Positions 1-11,261 of a stretch of 64,000 nucleotides of DNA are shown here, piece after piece; within the stretch, counting starts at the first letter, position 1; each line of letters opens with the position of its first letter. The translations under genes and the position numbers were made by a program. Below the pieces are notes generated by a model, which was not told the DNA's origin, searched no databases, and was given only the letters and a program-made list of their open reading frames with translations. Source of the stretch: Ovis canadensis. Its lineage: Eukaryota > Chordata > Mammalia > Artiodactyla > Bovidae. The stretch covers positions 37,030,501 to 37,094,500 of the forward strand of contig NC_091251.1 in assembly GCF_042477335.2 (NCBI RefSeq), given 5' to 3'.

Positions 1-312
1 TCCACCTGCCAAAGCAGGAGACAAGGGTTTGATCCCTGATCTAGGATGATCCCACATGCCAGGGAACAACGAAGCCTGTGGGCCACAACTATTAAGCCCG
101 TGCTGCACAGCCTGAGAACCACAACTGCTGAGCCCTCGTGCTGTAACTGCTGAAGCCTGTGTGCCCTAGAGCCTGTGCTCAGCAACAAGAGAAGCCACTG
201 CAATAAGCCTGAGCACTGCAGCTAGAGAGCAGTCCCCACTGGACACCCACACAGCAACAAAGACCTAGTACAACCAGTAAATAAATAAACAAAAATTATT
301 AAAAATAAAGAA
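1..312 (+). mobile_element. CHR-2-type tRNA-derived SINE, cut by window start
   Basis: The sequence has the repeated 'ccacaactactgagcc'-like body and 'agcaacaaagacc' near the end, followed by a (TAAA)n tail near 270-290. This is the layout of CHR SINEs of the whale-hippo-ruminant clade. The 5' tRNA-like head is mostly outside the window. Confidence 0.8.
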
Positions 313-450
313 TAGAAATTGTCTCTGAAGTGTTGGGCACTAATGCCATTCATGAGGGCTCCATCTTCATGTCCTAATCACTTGCCAAAGGCCCCATCTC
401 CTAATGCCACCATATTAGGAATTAGGATTTCAACATATGAATGGGGGGCG
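313..450 (+). repeat. Old mammalian interspersed repeat fragment, family unnamed
   Basis: The motif 'ctaatgccaccatattagg' followed by 'aattaggatttcaacatatg' resembles the 3' part of the longer repeat at 60780-61080. It is diverged and not coding. Confidence 0.4.
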
Positions 451-469
451 GTTACATAAAGATTTAAGT

Positions 470-820
470 TATTTAGATCTCTTTTTTCCTGTATCCCGTT
501 CAGTGAGGTTTTGTCATACGGTCAGATTTGAAATGTGGTCAGATTCACGCTACAGACATTCATGTGCAGGTTTTTATGTGAACATAACTTTTCAGGTCAG
601 CTGGGTAAATACCCAGAAGCATGAATGCTGGGTTGTATGGTGGGTCTCTCTTTAGCTTTGGAAGAAACTGTCAAACCATCTTCCACAGTGGTACATTATT
701 TTGCATTATTATTTACATTCCTACTAGAAATGTCCCAATTGCTCCGCATCTTCACTTGTATCCCTTGAACTTTGACATCTCTTCTCATTATTCAGAACAG
801 TGTTCAATAGTGAGAAAATG
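470..820 (-). mobile_element. L1 3'-region fragment, antisense
   Basis: The text around 596-700 (tandem 'tgggtaaatacccagaagcatgaatgctgg', 'aaactgtcaaaccatcttccacagtgg') is the typical reverse complement of an L1 3' region. The short open frames here are not genes. Confidence 0.6.
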
Positions 821-1742
821 AAGTAGTGAATGCATACACTGGCTGTAATACACTCTATTTTAATCTTTTTTTTTTCTTTCAGTTTGTTTCCATAATCAAA
901 CAGTAATAGTCACTGAAGGGCCAGGAGCTGGCGAAGCCTCTTGTTCTTTCTTCCCAAGGAAAAAGGATTCGGTAATCACCCCTTTGAGAGTAAAGAATTT
1001 CCATTCCCTACTTTACTTTTTAACATATCTATGAGACTTTTGAATTGTGTGCCATGTTGACACCCAATTGACATCTACACATAATTTATATAACTTTTAT
1101 AGTCGTCCCAAATATATAGTTGTCTGAGACATACACTAATTCCTTTTATGATGTATTTATATTTAAAGCTTATTTTTATTGAGTTTAAATTATAAAACAA
1201 TGCATGTTCATTGTAAAAATTTCAAAGCAGGAGAAAGTGAATGTCCAGTTTCACTCTCACATCCACTCTGGTGTCTAATTTTAAAGTAGTCCTTCTGATT
1301 ACTGCTCATGTCATTGAGCTTTTAAACATTTTGAAAATTGCTCCTGGAGATAATCAGGTCAATATGTTTATTGTGTATAATCGTAGGCCTTCTCTTCCAC
1401 ATATACATAGATTGGTGCACTCCCAGATAGCTTTTTTAAAAGCATAAATTTGATCATATTATACATTTTTAATTCTGAGACTTGTTTTTCCCATAAAAAA
1501 TATGTCCTGGTGCTCTTTCTACATCAGTGGAAAGATCCATTCATTCATTGTGTTAAACTTATCATTTTAAAAATAATTTTAAGTCATAGGAAGCTGAATA
1601 ATTGTACACAATCCCAGGTCCCTTTCATCCCAGCTTCCCCCAGTGGTAGCATGCTATGTTAACTACAGTGCAATATCAAATAACAATACTGTTAACTAAA
1701 CTATAGGCCTCATTCAGATGTCATCAGTTTTTACATGCAATC
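821..1742. other. No gene recognised
   Basis: AT-rich diverged sequence. Short open frames around 1241-1662 have no recognisable family and no splice or promoter context. It may be old LINE debris. Confidence 0.5.
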
Positions 1743-2024
1743 AGTGTGAGTTTTAAGCCAGCTTTTTCACTCTCCTCCTTCACTCTTATCAAGAGGCTCT
1801 TTAGTTCCTCTTCACTTTCTGCCACTGGAGTGGTATCATCTGCATATCTGAGGTTGTTAACATTTCTGCAGTCTTGATTCCAGCTTGTAACTCACCCAGC
1901 CTGGCATTTCGCATGATGTATTCTGCATATAAGTTAAATAAAAGGGTGATAATATACAGCCTTGTCATACTCCTTTTCCAATTTTGAGCCAGTCAGTTGT
2001 TCCATAAAAGGTTCTATGTAAGGG
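1743..2024 (-). mobile_element. BovB LINE, inverted 5' part of a twin-primed copy
   Basis: The reverse complement reads the BovB reverse-transcriptase palm region, including the segment around 'LMAESEEELKSLL'. It ends just before the consensus point where the + strand part at 2027 begins, so the two pieces look like one insertion with a 5' inversion. Confidence 0.75.
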
Positions 2025-2026
2025 TC

Positions 2027-2690
2027 TAAACTAAGATCACGGCATTTGGTTCCATCACTCCATGGCAAACAGAAGGGGAAAAAGTGGAAGCAGTGACATA
2101 TTTTCTCTTCCTGGGCTCCAAAATCACTGCAGATGGTGACTGCAACCACAAAATTAGAAGACGCTTGTTTCTTGGAAGAAAGGCTATGGCAAACCTAGAC
2201 AGTGTATTAAAAAGCAAAAACATCACTTTCCTGACAATTGTCCTTAGAGTCAAAGCTAGGATTTTTCTAGTAGTCATGTACAGATGTGAAAGTTGGACCA
2301 TAAAGAAGGCTCAGTCCCAAAGAACTGATGCTTTCAAACTGTGGTGCTGAGGAAGACTCTTGAGAGTTCCTTGGACTGCAAGGATATCAAACCAGTCAAT
2401 CCTAAAGGAAATCCACCCTAAATACTCACTGAAAGGACTGATGCTGAAGTTGAAGCTCCAATACTTTGGCCACCTGATACAGAGAGCTGACTCATTGGAA
2501 AAGACCCTGATGCTGAGAAAGACTGAAGGCAAGAGGAGAAGAGGGCAGCAGAAGATGAGATGGATGGATGGCTTCACTGATTCAATGGGACATGAACTTG
2601 GCAAACTCTGGGAGATGGTGAAGGACAGGGAAACCTGGCGTGCTGTTGTTCATGGGGTCACAAAGAGTCAGGCACGACTGAGCAGCTGAA
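2027..2690 (+). mobile_element. BovB LINE 3' part
   Basis: Starts at the BovB 'ctaagatcacggcatttggt' segment and runs through the C-terminal reading frames ('SKITADGDC', 'LGRKAMANLDS', 'CESWTIKKA', 'LKLQYFGHL') to the 3' end near 'gtcaggcacgactgagcagctgaa'. Stops and frameshifts break the frame, for example between 2350 and 2360. Confidence 0.85.
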
Positions 2691-2879
2691 TGACAGAAGT
2701 GTGAGTGTGGGTGTAGTTATATGCAATTTTATCTTGTGTATAGATTCATGTAATCACTATGATAGTCAAAATACAGAACTGTTCCCTTACCACCAAGGAA
2801 CTCTTCCACCCTTGGTAACTACTGATTTGTTCTCCATATCTATGATTCTTTAATTTTGAGGTAAAGGAATGCATATAAT

Positions 2880-3940
2880 GTGTAGCCTTTCTGTTTATGT
2901 TTTTAAATTAAATCTTTTATTTTGGGATTATTATAGATTTACATGCAGATGTAATAAATAATCAAGAGTAATCTATGTACTGTTTACCCACTTCTCCAAT
3001 GATAATATTATGTAAAACTGCAGTACTATATCAAAATTGGGATATTGACATTAACACAGTCAAGGTACAGAACATTTCTGTCATGGCAAATATCCCTCAT
3101 GATCTCCTTTTATAAGTACATTACACCGCCCCTCACCCTGGCAGCACACACGCACACATTCACATGTATTTTTTCCAGCTTTGTTTGGATATAATGGACA
3201 TAAAATGTTGTGTGACTTTAAGGTACATTTAAGGTCCCTGAATATCTTTTCATGGCTTGTTAACTCATTTCTTTTTAGTACAGAATAATATTCCATTTTC
3301 TGGATGTAACTATAGTTTATTTATCCATTCATCTATTGAAAAACATCTTGATTGCTTCCAAGTTTTGGCAATTGTGAATGAAGCTGCTATAAATATCTGT
3401 GGGCATGTTTTTATGTAGATATCCATTTTTATCTCCTTTGGGCAAATACCAATGAGTACAACTGCCAGATCGTATAATGAGTATGTTTGGTTTTGTAGGA
3501 AATGTGAAATGTCTTCTAAAACAATTGCCATTTTCCATTCCTACTGGCTACTCCTTTTCTTCTAAGGGATTCTTGCCCACAGTAGTAGATATAATGGTTA
3601 TCTGAATTAAATTCGCCCATTCCCATCCATTTTAACTCACTGATTCCTAAAATGTTGATGTTCAATCCTGCCACCTGTACATCTTCTTTGGAAAAATGTC
3701 TATTTAGGTCCCCTGCCCCTTTTTTAATTGGGTTGTTTGTTTTTTCTATTGAGTTATATGAATTCCTTATATATTTTGGATATTAATCCTTATCAGAAAT
3801 ATCATTTACAAATATCTTCTCCCATTTAATAGATTGTTTTTGCATTTTGTTGACAGTTTCCTTCACAGTTCAAAAACTTTAAAGTTTGGCCCCATTTGTT
3901 AACTTTTGCAATATTCTTTTGGATCAGTCTCTTCAGACAA
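2880..3940 (-). mobile_element. Old L1 fragment, antisense
   Basis: The reverse complement has the L1 ORF2 C-terminal signature 'MEYYSVLKRNEL' (near 3296-3260). The flanking text ('gtgaatgaagctgctataaa', 'tccttatcagaaatatcat') is standard antisense L1 3' region. The copy is heavily decayed. Confidence 0.7.
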
Positions 3941-4099
3941 GAGAAACAATAGCAATGACAAACCTAGACAGTGTCTTGCAGAGACATCACCTCGTCAACA
4001 AAGGTCTATATAGTCAAAGCTCTGGTTTTTCCTGAAGTCATGTACAGGTGTGAGAGTTGGACCATAAAGAAGGCTGAGTGCCAAAGAACTGATGCTTTT
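3941..4099 (+). mobile_element. BovB fragment, left half, split by a pseudogene
   Basis: Reads BovB C-terminal sequence ('[17 protein letters not shown]') and stops at a TSD bordering the retropseudogene at 4100-4942. The element resumes at 4943. Confidence 0.8.
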
Positions 4100-4942
4100 T
4101 TTCCCCCAATAGAAAGCAGAAAAATAATTTATTCCAAAAAATGGCAGAAATATGAAATTTATCTTGAAATTCATTCATACTTTGGTATAATAAACTATGA
4201 TATAAGTTTGTGGGACAGATTTTCCCTTGAACATGTTCTCCTACTGACTGCCCCACTGGAGACTTTTTATCATCTAACAGTTTTTAAACATTTTCCTGAT
4301 TCTCATGTTGTGAGCAGGCAGGAGCCATCTTCAAATCCACAGAATTCCAAGGAGAGAGTAATGTTATTTCTCAGGAGAACAGCACTTTAGATCTCAGAAA
4401 AGTATACATAAATATTTTACAGAGGCAGCATAGTTTAAACAGGCACATCATTCATCAAAGTGTAAAAAGGGTGACAGGAAAAAAGTACTACATTGTAGAA
4501 TATGATATTCAAATGTGGGTGAAAATTTAAGGCAGCTGATGGCCACAGTCAAGGGATGTGGTCTGGGTATGGAGGTGTTTTTTCATCTAGAGGAGTTCTC
4601 TGCATGATCTCAATGACTCAGTATGGTGAGCAAGCCAATTCCCCAAGGCCAGTGATATTTGAGGTACCAGAATGTTTCATTTTCAACTGTGGTCCAAAGA
4701 GAGGGTTGAGGTGGGCCTGAATTGCAATCAGCCAAAAGAGATAGCAGCAAATGGAACAGGTCACCAACACAGTGATAACAACTCCCTGCTTGGGATCCTT
4801 AGGGATGAATCAGAGCATCTGGAAAGCCAGTGATGCTCCAGAACACACTCGTCATGGTAAGAGACACGGTGAGGCCAGTATATACCATGGTTGCTGTGGA
4901 AGGTGCCAGCCCTGCCAAGTTACCTCACTTTAATCCCATCCT
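4100..4942 (-). pseudogene. ATP6V0E1: Processed pseudogene of V-ATPase subunit e1
   Basis: Minus-strand retrocopy of the mRNA for the small membrane subunit e1 of the V-ATPase Vo sector. ATG is at 4888-4886, and the frame reads GLTVSLTMTSVFW, then a stop soon after a segment ending DALIHP. Downstream, [19 protein letters not shown] and [10 protein letters not shown] match the family protein (about 81 aa). A one-base deletion near the NET codons shifts frame, and the normal stop is mutated (near 4643). The cDNA is intronless, with 3' UTR to an AATAAA (complement of 4128-4133) and a short poly(A) shown as T's at 4096-4102. It is flanked by a 14-bp direct repeat with one mismatch (4086-4099 and 4943-4956). 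It interrupts a BovB element, so it inserted after it. Non-functional as a coding gene. Confidence 0.9.
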
Positions 4943-5225
4943 GAATTGATGCTTTTGAACTGGGGTGCTAGGGAAGACTCTTGAGAGTCCCTTGGGCTGC
5001 AAGGAGAACAAGCCAGTAAATTCTACAGGAAATCAACCTTGAGTATTTACTGGGAGAAGTGATGCTGAAGCTGAAGCTCCAATATTTTGGGCACCTGATG
5101 TGAAGAGCCGACTCATTGGAAAAGACCCTGATGCTGAGAGAGATGGAAGGCAAAAGAAGAAGGGGGCAGCAGAAGATGAGATGGTTAGATAGCATCACTG
5201 ACTCAGTGGACACGAGTCTGAGCAA
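4943..5225 (+). mobile_element. BovB fragment, right half
   Basis: Continues the BovB element interrupted at 4099: 'gaattgatgcttttgaactg' followed by the 'LKLQYFGHL' and 'SLEKTLMLR' coding region. It is decayed. Confidence 0.8.
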
Positions 5226-5384
5226 TGGGGAGCAGCACTGGAGCAGGAGATAGAGCAGGAGCCCCATGTGTGTTGGAGGGCACATGGGGTAGGTCCTGGC
5301 AGGCTGGTCAGAACACTAGGCAGTTATCAATTTGGTGTCTCTGCACTGGGACTGAAAACAAGAAAGTCTTTGTTCTGACTCTTT

Positions 5385-5550
5385 TTTAAAAAACTTTTCT
5401 TTACTCAATTATTTAGCTGCACTGGATCTTAGTTGCTGCACTCAGGACCTTCGATCTTCATAGCAGCATTCAGAATCTTTGAACACTCAGAATCTTTGAA
5501 CATTGCAAACTGAGTCTTAGCTACTGGATCACCAGGGAAGACTCTTTGCT
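5385..5550 (-). mobile_element. CHR-type SINE, antisense
   Basis: Antisense tail and body ('ggctgcactgg'-like at 5419, ending 'ccaggg') with an internal duplicated 'cagaatctttgaacactcagaatctttgaaca' stretch at 5470-5500. Confidence 0.5.
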
Positions 5551-5559
5551 CTTACTCTT

Positions 5560-6350
5560 CAATAGTAGAAACTCAGTTTCTTAGCAGGGGACCAAGTCCC
5601 ACCGGCTTTCAAACTAGCTAAAGGGGTTAATCTTCTCAGTGTCAGGCCCCAGTGCTGGGGTGTCTAATATATGACTCATTCTGTCACTCCTCTGAGAGGA
5701 TCTTCAAGTTTGTGATATCTCCTTCCTATTCTGTGTCACTTACAGGTCTTGATGAGATTTGGTGCTGAAAGCTCAGCTTCTGTCTACACCAGTGCCAAAT
5801 CAAATCTCAGAGAGAGTTTTGGTTGCCTTTTGGATAGCTTTATTACTTTACCAGGCAAAGGGGAACACAGCTCCTGGCTTGAGAAACTATGTGTCCCTAC
5901 CCAGGAGGAGTTGATGAAGAGTTTTATAACAACAGTGCCCAAGGATGGGGTTGCTGACAAGCTTAGGTTGTGTGCAGGTCTCAGATGGTTGGGTCTTTTA
6001 ATCCCGATGAGTTTCTCAAGTCTTCAGGTGGTTTCTTGGCTGCTCCTCCCTCTTGATTAGCAATCTGCCCTTTGGAACTCAGGGAAGGCCACGGAGGCTG
6101 GAGTCTTGCCTATGAGAAATGGGACACAAAGAGGCCTCTACAGGGTCCCACTTGGTTTCAGATTGCATTTCCTCTTCCTACCAGACTCCATGCAGGCCTT
6201 TCTTTACAGCTTTGGTTGTAGAAGAACCTTTCTGCTAGTCTTCAAGTCATTTGCAGCAAAAGTGCCTCTCTACGTAGTTGTAAGTCTGATGTGTTCTAGT
6301 GGGAAGGTAAGCTTATGGTCTTCCTACTTCACCATCTTGGTCCTGTCTTT
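5560..6350 (-). mobile_element. L1 5'-UTR region, antisense
   Basis: The reverse complement from about 6345 begins 'ccaagatggtgaagtaggaa', the characteristic start of an L1 5' UTR. The long open frames here (5749-6060, 6106-6372) are read antisense to it and are not supported as genes. Confidence 0.55.
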
Positions 6351-6394
6351 GGGGTTTTTACATTGTTCATGAATCTAACTTTTTGCACATAAGT

Positions 6395-6612
6395 AAAAAG
6401 TGAAAGTGAAGTCACTCAGTCATGTCCATCTCTTTGTGACCCATGGACTATAGTCGGCCAGGCTCCTCCATCCATGGGATTTTCCAGGCAAGAATACTGG
6501 AGTGGGTTGCCATTTATTTCTCCAGAGGATCTTCCTGACCCAGGGATCGCACCCAGGTCTCCCACATTACAGGCAGATTCTTTACCATCTGAACAACCAG
6601 GGAATCCCTTTT
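6395..6612 (-). mobile_element. Bov-tA SINE
   Basis: Full-length antisense Bov-tA: 'gtgaaagtgaagtcactcag' at the left, B-box-like 'gggatcgcacccaggtctcccac', and a tRNA-like head ending near 'accagggaatccc'. Confidence 0.85.
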
Positions 6613-6635
6613 ACACACAAGGAGTACATAAAAGA

Positions 6636-7370
6636 GACTCTTGATGAAAGTGAAAGAGGAGAGTGAAAAAGTTGGCTTAAAGCTCAACATTCAGAAAATG
6701 AAGATCATGGCATATGGTCCTATCACTTCATGGCAAATAGATGGAGAAACAGTGGAAACAGTGGCAGACTTTATTTTTGGGAGCTCCAAAATCACTGCAG
6801 ATGGTGACTGTACCCATGAAATAAAAAGATGCTTACTCCTTGGAAGAAAAGTTATGACCAACCTAGAGAGCATATTAAAAAGCAGAGACATTACTTTGCC
6901 AAAAAAGGGCCATCTAGTCAAGGCTATGGTTTTTCCAGTAGTCATGTATGGATGTGAGAGTTGGACTATAAAGAAAACTGAGGACTGAAGAATTGATGCT
7001 TTTGAACTGTGATGTTGGAGAAGACTCTTGAGAGTCCCTTGGACTGCAAGGAGATCCAGCCAGTCCATTCTAAAGAAGATCAGTCCTGGGTGTTCATTGA
7101 CGGGACTGATGTTGAAGCTGAAACTCCAATACTTTGGCCACCTGATGCGAAGAGCTGACTCATTTGAGAAGACCATGGTGCTGGGAAAGATTGAGGGCAG
7201 GAGGAAAAGGGGATGACAGAGGATGAGATGCTTGGATGATATCACCAACTCAGTGGACATCAGTTTAGGTAGACTCCAGAAGTTGGTGATGGACAGGGAG
7301 GCTGGCATGCTGTGGTTCATGGGGTCTCAAAGAGTTGGACATGACTGAGCGACTGAGCTGAACTGAGCTG
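6636..7370 (+). mobile_element. BovB LINE 3' end
   Basis: 5'-truncated copy. Two long frames in the same direction read 'VKEESEKVGLKLNIQK' through 'CESWTIKKTED' and then '[15 protein letters not shown]', ending in the usual 'gactgagcgactgagctgaactgagctg' tail. Frameshifted and stopped near 6987. Confidence 0.9.
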
Positions 7371-7371
7371 A

Positions 7372-7550
7372 ATATTTGATTAAATGTATGTCACATGTTT
7401 ACACATCCTTCCACTGATGAACACTTCAATCATTTGTTTATTGTGAATAGTGCTGCTTTGAACATGCATGTACAAATATCTGTTTATGGTCTTGCTTTCA
7501 ATTCTTCTGGGTATATATCAAGAAGTGAATTTTTAAATTAAATTTCTTTC
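7372..7550 (-). mobile_element. L1 fragment, antisense
   Basis: 'gtgaatagtgctgctttgaacatgcatgtacaaatatctg' is a standard antisense L1 3' region; similar pieces lie at 18895-19285 and 34910-35260. Confidence 0.6.
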
Positions 7551-7554
7551 AATT

Positions 7555-7964
7555 TAGAACCACTAACAGAACCACTGACTGTAACTGCCCACCCTAGCCC
7601 AGCATCATAGTAATCACTTACAGGAGTTATCTTAAACTAGAGGGTCTAGTAAGGAATACAAATCCAACAAGCTACCAGTAACCAGAAGAATACAGGAAAG
7701 ATCAAAAGGAGAGAGGAGATTCCTGTCCATAAGGCCCAGCAACTTCCCAGAATCCTTGCTGGACTCCATCTTGACTGACACATGTTCCACCAGGAAGGAT
7801 CCAAAGGTAAACCCAATTACCATAAAGCCCAACACTGCAATCCCATGCAGAACATTTCTCCTGGATTTCCTTACCCTACTACTCTCCATCCAGGCCCCTC
7901 TTCCCAATAAAATCTCTTGCTTTGACAGCACATGTGTCTCCTTGGACAATTCATTTCTACTTTG
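7555..7964 (+). mobile_element. ERV LTR-like sequence
   Basis: Contains a polyadenylation signal context 'cttcccaataaaatctcttgctttgac' followed by 'gtgtctccttggacaattcatttct', an arrangement typical of an LTR R-U5 junction. The open frames on both strands here are not convincing genes. The segment abuts the left edge of the tandem duplication. Confidence 0.4.
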
Positions 7965-8084
7965 TCTCTGTCCATTCGGTGCCCCTCTGTAAGCTCAGAT
8001 ACTCAGGACATCACAGTGACCCTAAGGGGAAGACATGATTTGAACTGAGCAACAACTGTGTTTCAGTGGAGCCATTGACCCTCT

Positions 8085-8304
8085 GGGACTTCCAAGTGGC
8101 ACTGATGGTAAAGAATCCACCTGCCAATGCAGGAGACCTAAGAGACACAGGTTCAATCCCTGGGTTGGCATAATGCCCTGGAGTAAGAAATGGCAACCAA
8201 TTTCAGCATTTGTGCCTGGAAAATTCCACGGATAGAGGAGCCTGGCAGGCTACAGTCCATGGAGCTGCAAAGAGTCGGACATGACTGAGCACACACACAC
8301 ACAC
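8085..8304 (+). mobile_element. Bov-tA SINE, copy A only
   Basis: Complete SINE ending in a short (CA)n, flanked by the 11-bp TSD 'attgaccctct' (8074-8084 and 8305-8315). Copy B has the empty site near 21228. Confidence 0.9.
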
Positions 8305-8462
8305 ATTGACCCTCTAATGACCCGTAAGGATCGCATTATTCTCCAGGTTTTCTCATTTTGACCCCATTCTCAGCTCAGTTATGGGTATGAAGGCCTGAAA
8401 CATAAATATTGCCTCCATATGTTTGTAAAAGTATAAATTTAAATATGCCTAAGGTGAGATTT

Positions 8463-8476
8463 CCCCCCCCCCCCCC
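8463..8476. repeat. Poly-C tract
   Basis: Run of 14 cytosines in a segment otherwise conserved in copy B, where the corresponding 'agatctttcttccag' lacks the run. Probably length-variable. Confidence 0.9.
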
Positions 8477-9186
8477 GAATTTAATGGAGAGATACTTTGG
8501 GATTTACTCACAAAGGTAAGTCTAATTCTAAAGACTGAATGTTTAGACTCTCTTTTTATGCAACCATTCAAGCTAAGGAACTGACATTTCCTGATGCTGA
8601 TAAAGGGTAGGAGTTCGCTGATATGAAAATGTGGCATTCTGAGAAATTGGCACTTAAAATTGGATAACATGCCCAAATCAGCTCTTAAAGACACATTTCT
8701 TCAATGACACTTTCTCAGATTTATTTATTTAACTTTGAGAAACTGACAACTTTCAAGACCACAATAAGAAATAAACTGCTCAGAAACAGCAGTTGAATAA
8801 GGTTATGTTTGGGGCTCCCCCTCCCTCACCATGTAATCCTTATTTCAAACATTATTTGGGACCACGTTGTAGATATCTTCTGTGTTTTGATTTTCCCCCG
8901 CCTTTTCAAATGGACATTTGCTACTTTTGTATTTGGTGTCCACTCCTTTGTTTATATTGCAGGGGAGCAGCCTTTTGTCAGCAACTGCAGTTCTACTGGG
9001 GTTTTAACTGTGTGATTTTGCATTTTCTTCTCAGAAAAAAGCATGAACTTCAGGTGGACCAAAAAGAGGAACTCACATTTCTGGATTTATTCACATGACA
9101 AAAACAAGACCAATCAGAAAGGTTATTTTCTCTGTTGGATGAATGTGAGAGAGGATGGCATATCTTTCAGTGACCCTACATAGTGT

Positions 9187-9193
9187 TATAAAG
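9187..9193 (+). promoter_or_regulatory. TATA-like box upstream of candidate exon 1
   Basis: 'tataaag' lies about 30 bp upstream of the conserved block that begins 'tctgtggagaggccctgcctg'. In copy B roughly 75 bp including this box are missing. Function is inferred only from position. Confidence 0.25.
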
Positions 9194-9216
9194 GTGGTAA
9201 TGATTTACCCTGCCAT

Positions 9217-9342
9217 TCTGTGGAGAGGCCCTGCCTGCACATGAACTTAGCAAAGAAAGCAGAGTGGAGTGAGAGAGAAAACAAGAGTCTAGTGAAGGAC
9301 TGGATTTCTTCATCCTGCTGTGTGCCCTGGACGTCTGCCTCT
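9217..9342 (+). other. Candidate non-coding first exon of RNASE9-like A
   Basis: A block conserved in both copies ends in a strong splice donor: exon end at 9342, then 'gtgagtcagtatagg'. The next good acceptor on this strand with paralogue conservation is at 15781-15782, before the coding exon. RNase A-family genes commonly have a non-coding 5' exon and a single coding exon. The start is a guess. Confidence 0.3.
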
Positions 9343-10277
9343 GTGAGTCAGTATAGGTCCTCTTGGGTTTAAGTTAATTTTTTGCACTCTTGCCCCTGGT
9401 CTGGTTAAAACCAGACATTCCCCTTGCTGGAATATTATGAATATTCTGCATCTGTAAAATTTCATTGATTAATATATTTGTATAGTCTGGAAAATAATCC
9501 ATTCTAAGAATCTATAATTCGATGAATATAGAACACTGATTATCTCAAATATTAGCTCTTACAGTTATAATTGTAGTGGTGTTTTTGCTGTGTCCATGAA
9601 TACATCCATGGCAACTTAAACTTTCCTTAAATTCTTGGACATTTGTTTTTGAAGTTGAAATTTTTGTTCCTATGCAGTAAAACTTGCTGTCCATATTGCC
9701 ATCTAAAATATGGTACATAGAATTCAAGATATTGAAATTGGGGGGAAGTATCAGATTTTTAAAATAATTTTTATTACACTTGCCAAAGTTTTCACTATAA
9801 CCAGAAATATAGGATTATTCCCCTTATCACACTCTCACCAGCAATGAATTTGGAAACTTTAATAGTTATTACCAGTTTGAAAGATACAAATTTCACTTTT
9901 ATTCTGTGGTTGGGGCTATAAAATTATTACATGATTATTGTCTATTGATGCCTCATATTAAGCTGTATTTACAAATCCTGCCTTTCTTCTTTAAAGAGAT
10001 TTACACTGAAAACACTTAATGACCCCTCAGAGATATATATTCATGTACCTAAGGAGCCTTTGACTAGTCTCAGTTTTTTTAAACTGTAAATAGAGTGTTC
10101 TGACCTGGGAGTCAGGACCCATACTTGAGAAGAAAATGCTCTAGACAGCCTCTCTCAGGCCCCTCCCAGCCTATAATCTAAGCTGCCTTAACACTCCCAA
10201 ACAAGTTTAAAAGTAGAGGAATAACCTTGTGAATTTGTTTAAAGCACAAATTTCTGGGTCCATTCATAGACACAACA
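9343..10277. other. Conserved between copies, no gene
   Basis: Aligns with 22442-22499 and 26403-27490 of copy B. No coding frame holds in both copies. It would be intron if the first-exon prediction is right. Confidence 0.5.
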
Positions 10278-11005
10278 AAATGCTTTTTCACTCTCCTCAT
10301 TCACCCTCATCAAAGAAGCTCTTTAGTTCCCCTGCGCTTTCTGCCATTAGAGTGATATCATCTGCATACCTGAGATTGTTGATATTTCTCTCGGCAATCT
10401 TGATTCCAGCTTGGGTTTCTCTAGCTGATCATTTCACATGATGTACTCTGCATAGAAGTTAAATAAACAGGGTGATAATATACACCCTGGAGATACTCCT
10501 TTCCCAATTTTGAACCAGTCCATTCATTGTTCTACGTCTGGTTCTAACTGCTGCTTCTGACCTGCATACAGGTTTCTCAGGAGGCAGGTAAGGTAGTCTT
10601 GTATTCCCATCTCTTTAAGAATTTTCCACTTCGTTGTGATTTCGCAGTCAAAGGCCTTAGTGTAGTCAAAGAAGCAAAAGTAGATGTTATTCTGGAATTC
10701 CCTTGCTTTCTCTATGATCCAATGAATGTTGGCAATTTGATCTCTGGTTCCTCTGCTTCTTCTAAACCCAGCTTCTATGTATGATAAATTCTCTGTTCAT
10801 GAACTCTGAAGCCTAGCTTGAAGGATTTTGAGCATTACCTTGCTAGCATGAGAAATGAGCACAATTTGAACATTTTTCAATGTTAAAATTGAAAATTTAA
10901 AAATTAAATTTACTATTTAAAAATGAAAAAAAAAAAGGTAGTTTGAACATTGTTTGACATTTCCCTTCATTTGTTTGGAATGAAAACTAACCTTTTCCAG
11001 TCCTG
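10278..11005 (-). mobile_element. BovB LINE fragment, copy A only
   Basis: The reverse complement covers the BovB RT fingers-to-palm region. It is interrupted near 10868-10937 by about 70 bp of AT-rich sequence ending in a poly(A)-like run. It is not present at the matching position in copy B (27490-27900), which carries different sequence there. Confidence 0.8.
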
Positions 11006-11040
11006 TGAATCATTCAGAAAAAGAATTATCAAATACATAA

Positions 11041-11245
11041 GTGAAAGTGTTAGTTGCTCAGTCTTGTCTGAGTCTTTGTGACCCCATGGACTGCCAGGCT
11101 CTGTTTCTGTGGGATTCTCCAGGCAAAGATTCTGAAGTGGGTAGCTATTCCCTTCTCCAGGGACTTTCCCAATCCAGGGATCAAATTGGGTCTCCTGTTT
11201 TGCAGGCAGATTCTTTATCATCTGAGCCACAAGGGAAGCCCCGTT
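11041..11245 (-). mobile_element. Bov-tA SINE, copy A only
   Basis: Flanked by the perfect TSD 'aaatacataa' (11031-11040 and 11246-11255). Copy B has the unoccupied site 'aaacacatagg' near 27917. Confidence 0.9.
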
Positions 11246-11261
11246 AAATACATAAGGTAAC

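Noticed and set aside
4751-4933. Plus-strand 60-aa frame
   Set aside because: Antisense shadow of the ATP6V0E1 pseudogene.
5749-6372. Two plus-strand frames with hydrophobic ends
   Set aside because: The opposite strand reads as an L1 5' UTR; the frames are incidental.
7632-7949. 105-aa minus-strand protein with a hydrophobic stretch
   Set aside because: It lies in LTR-like sequence; no homologue, start context or conservation can be shown.
8085-8160. tRNA genes at SINE heads
   Set aside because: A/B-box-like text belongs to tRNA-derived SINEs throughout the window; no cloverleaf-complete tRNA was seen.
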